DNA of 34,074 nucleotides from Chitinophagaceae bacterium (GTDB lineage Bacteria; Bacteroidota; Bacteroidia; Chitinophagales; Chitinophagaceae): assembly GCA_017998385.1 (NCBI GenBank), contig JAGODE010000019.1, positions 1 to 34,074 on the forward strand, in the 5' to 3' direction. How positions within the stretch are numbered: the stretch's first letter is position 1; every line of letters starts with the position of its first letter. A program made the position numbers and the translations under genes. The notes below the pieces were generated by a model. It had not been told where the DNA came from. It did not search any database and was given only the letters and a program-made list of their open reading frames with translations. Below, piece after piece: positions 33,127 to 34,074 of the stretch.

Positions 33127-33489
33127 ATGAAGATTATGATAAAGAGTGCAACTACAGAAGATATGCGAACACTGGCATCCTGTTTAAATAAACTTGTCAG
33201 GGATGGCTATACAGAAGACTTCAAAGTATCTGAAATGGGTCTGCTGTCGCAACAGCAGGAAAAGATTTATCAGCCTTCAGAAGTCAATATTGTAAATTTT
33301 TACCGCTTTGAAGGCGCCAGTGACCCGGCAGACAATTCCATTATATATGTTATTGAAACTGCCGACAACATAAAAGGTACGTTGATTGACGCCTATGGCC
33401 CTTATGCCGATCCCGTTGTGAACCGGTTTGTTGAAGAAGTAGCATCTATTAACAAAAAAGCCGTACACAGTGATTCAACAAAGAACTGA
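33127..33489 (+). CDS. Conserved small Bacteroidota protein of unknown function
   Basis: A 120-residue soluble protein. It resembles a family of about 100-residue Bacteroidota proteins that databases often label 'phosphoribosylpyrophosphate synthetase'. Shared features are an N-terminal helix with LNKLVRDGYTEDFKV, a central VNIVNFYRFEGASDPADNSI and IIYVIETADNIKGTLIDAYG. None of the real PRPP synthetase motifs (PRPP loop, flexible loop) are present and the protein is far too short, so that label should not be trusted. A second ATG three codons in (33136) fits the predicted sigma-54 transcript better. It is followed after 19 bp by the cysteine-rich gene, probably as an operon. Confidence 0.75.
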   Translation: MKIMIKSATTEDMRTLASCLNKLVRDGYTEDFKVSEMGLLSQQQEKIYQPSEVNIVNFYRFEGASDPADNSIIYVIETADNIKGTLIDAYGPYADPVVNRFVEEVASINKKAVHSDSTKN

Positions 33490-33508
33490 ACCTTACATCC
33501 GCGTATGT

Positions 33509-33817
33509 ATGAAAACCTGGCTTCTCTGCGAGTCAGCTATTCACAATGAAATGAAACGCAGACGTCCCCGCCAGGGTCTTGTAGAAGCCTGTACCGAATG
33601 TGCCCGTGTATGTTTTTCACTGGTATCACAACTGGTGAGTGAGCAGGCGGCCGATGACAATACCGGCCCCATGGCATTCGATTGCTGGCTTAGCTGCCGC
33701 CAATGCGCAGAAGCCTGTTTCCCTTACTTAAGAGAAGAAGATTTTCAACTCTGTGCAGAAGCCTGTGTTGACTGCAGCGAAGAACTGAAAGATATTTTCC
33801 GTTTCAACCTCAATTGA
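33509..33817 (+). CDS. Cysteine-rich four-helix-bundle copper-binding-like protein
   Basis: From the ATG at 33509 the product is 102 residues. Ten cysteines sit mostly in paired helix-facing patterns: ACTECARVCFSLVSQLVS, CWLSCRQCAEACFPYLR and CAEACVDCSEELKDIF. This resembles the DUF326/Csp-type four-helix-bundle proteins that store copper in a Cys-lined core, although the protein is slightly short and lacks an export signal, so it should be cytosolic. Alternatives are zinc or other soft-metal binding. An in-frame GTG at 33470 would overlap the previous gene and adds nothing conserved. Its last 12 codons (from 33782) are repeated exactly, or with one change, in the tandem array downstream. Confidence 0.72.
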   Translation: MKTWLLCESAIHNEMKRRRPRQGLVEACTECARVCFSLVSQLVSEQAADDNTGPMAFDCWLSCRQCAEACFPYLREEDFQLCAEACVDCSEELKDIFRFNLN

Positions 33818-34074
33818 GATGGTAAAAGGTAAAGGGTAGAAGGTGGAGGGCATTATATCTTACAGGAATCTTCGCTGGATTGTACTAAAGAACTGAAAGA
33901 TATTTTCCGTTTCAACCTCAATTGAGATGGTAAAAGGTAAAGGGTAGAAGGTTGAGGGCATTATATCTTACAGGAATCTTCGCTGGATTGTACTAAAGAG
34001 CTGAAAGATATTTTCCGTTTCAACCTCAATTGAGATGGTAAAAGGTAAAGGGTAGAAGGTGGAGGGCATTATAT
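33782..34074 (+). repeat. 108-bp tandem repeat overlapping the end of the copper-protein gene
   Basis: Units begin at 33782, 33890 and 33998 (the last is cut by the window edge), exactly 108 bp apart. Each holds GAACTGAAAGATATTTTCCG and the rest of the gene's final 12 codons with stop, then GGTAAAA/GGTAAAG/GGTAGAA/GGTGGAG heptamers. A 40-bp segment follows that reads in frame as QESSLDCTKEL, leading into the next copy. Copies differ by only one or two bases (33953 T for G; 34000 G for A). Because 108 is a multiple of three, all tails share one reading frame. Confidence 0.92.

Overview
The window reads as chromosomal DNA from a member of the Bacteroidota, most likely the Chitinophagaceae. The evidence is a SusC/SusD pair, FecI/FecR-type regulators, TAnnTTTG-type promoters, few Shine-Dalgarno sequences, two proteins with type IX secretion (T9SS) sorting domains, and two GH144-type glucanases, a family whose founding member came from Chitinophaga. 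No rRNA, tRNA, CRISPR array, prophage or insertion sequence was seen.

Region 1 (1-19476, all minus strand) is a polysaccharide utilization locus. In transcription order it holds an ECF sigma factor and a FecR anti-sigma factor, then a SusC transporter with a signalling STN domain, SusD and a LamG lipoprotein. Next come a giant FG-GAP/UnbV lipoprotein, two tandem GH144-type glucanases (one lipoprotein, one apparently soluble), a Gfo/Idh/MocA oxidoreductase and a DoxX protein. It ends with a GH43 enzyme carrying a discoidin domain, an SGNH hydrolase and the N-terminal part of a GH3 beta-glucosidase cut by the window edge. GH144 plus GH3 points to beta-1,2-glucan or a related glucan as substrate. 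The GH43 and SGNH enzymes suggest a decorated or second substrate.

Region 2 (19638-25747) is a phenylacetate degradation cluster: paaA, paaB, paaC, paaD, paaG, paaI, then a convergent glycerate kinase gene and paaY. The reductase paaE, the ligase paaK and the ring-opening paaZ are not in the window. Long period-7/period-8 low-complexity arrays interrupt the cluster.

Region 3 (25803-28814) holds two secreted T9SS cargo proteins of unknown function, with a clear promoter before the first and a terminator between them.

Region 4 (28930-34074) is a signalling and stress-like region: an NtrC-type sigma-54 activator, a single-domain response regulator, a CHASE3 histidine kinase, a tiny lmo0937-like membrane protein, a conserved small protein of unknown function and a cysteine-rich four-helix-bundle copper-binding-like protein. 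Three genes here are preceded by sigma-54-like -24/-12 elements with exact spacing, suggesting a local sigma-54 circuit. The window ends inside a 108-bp tandem repeat that carries the tail of the copper-protein gene and a diverged copy of its preceding codons.
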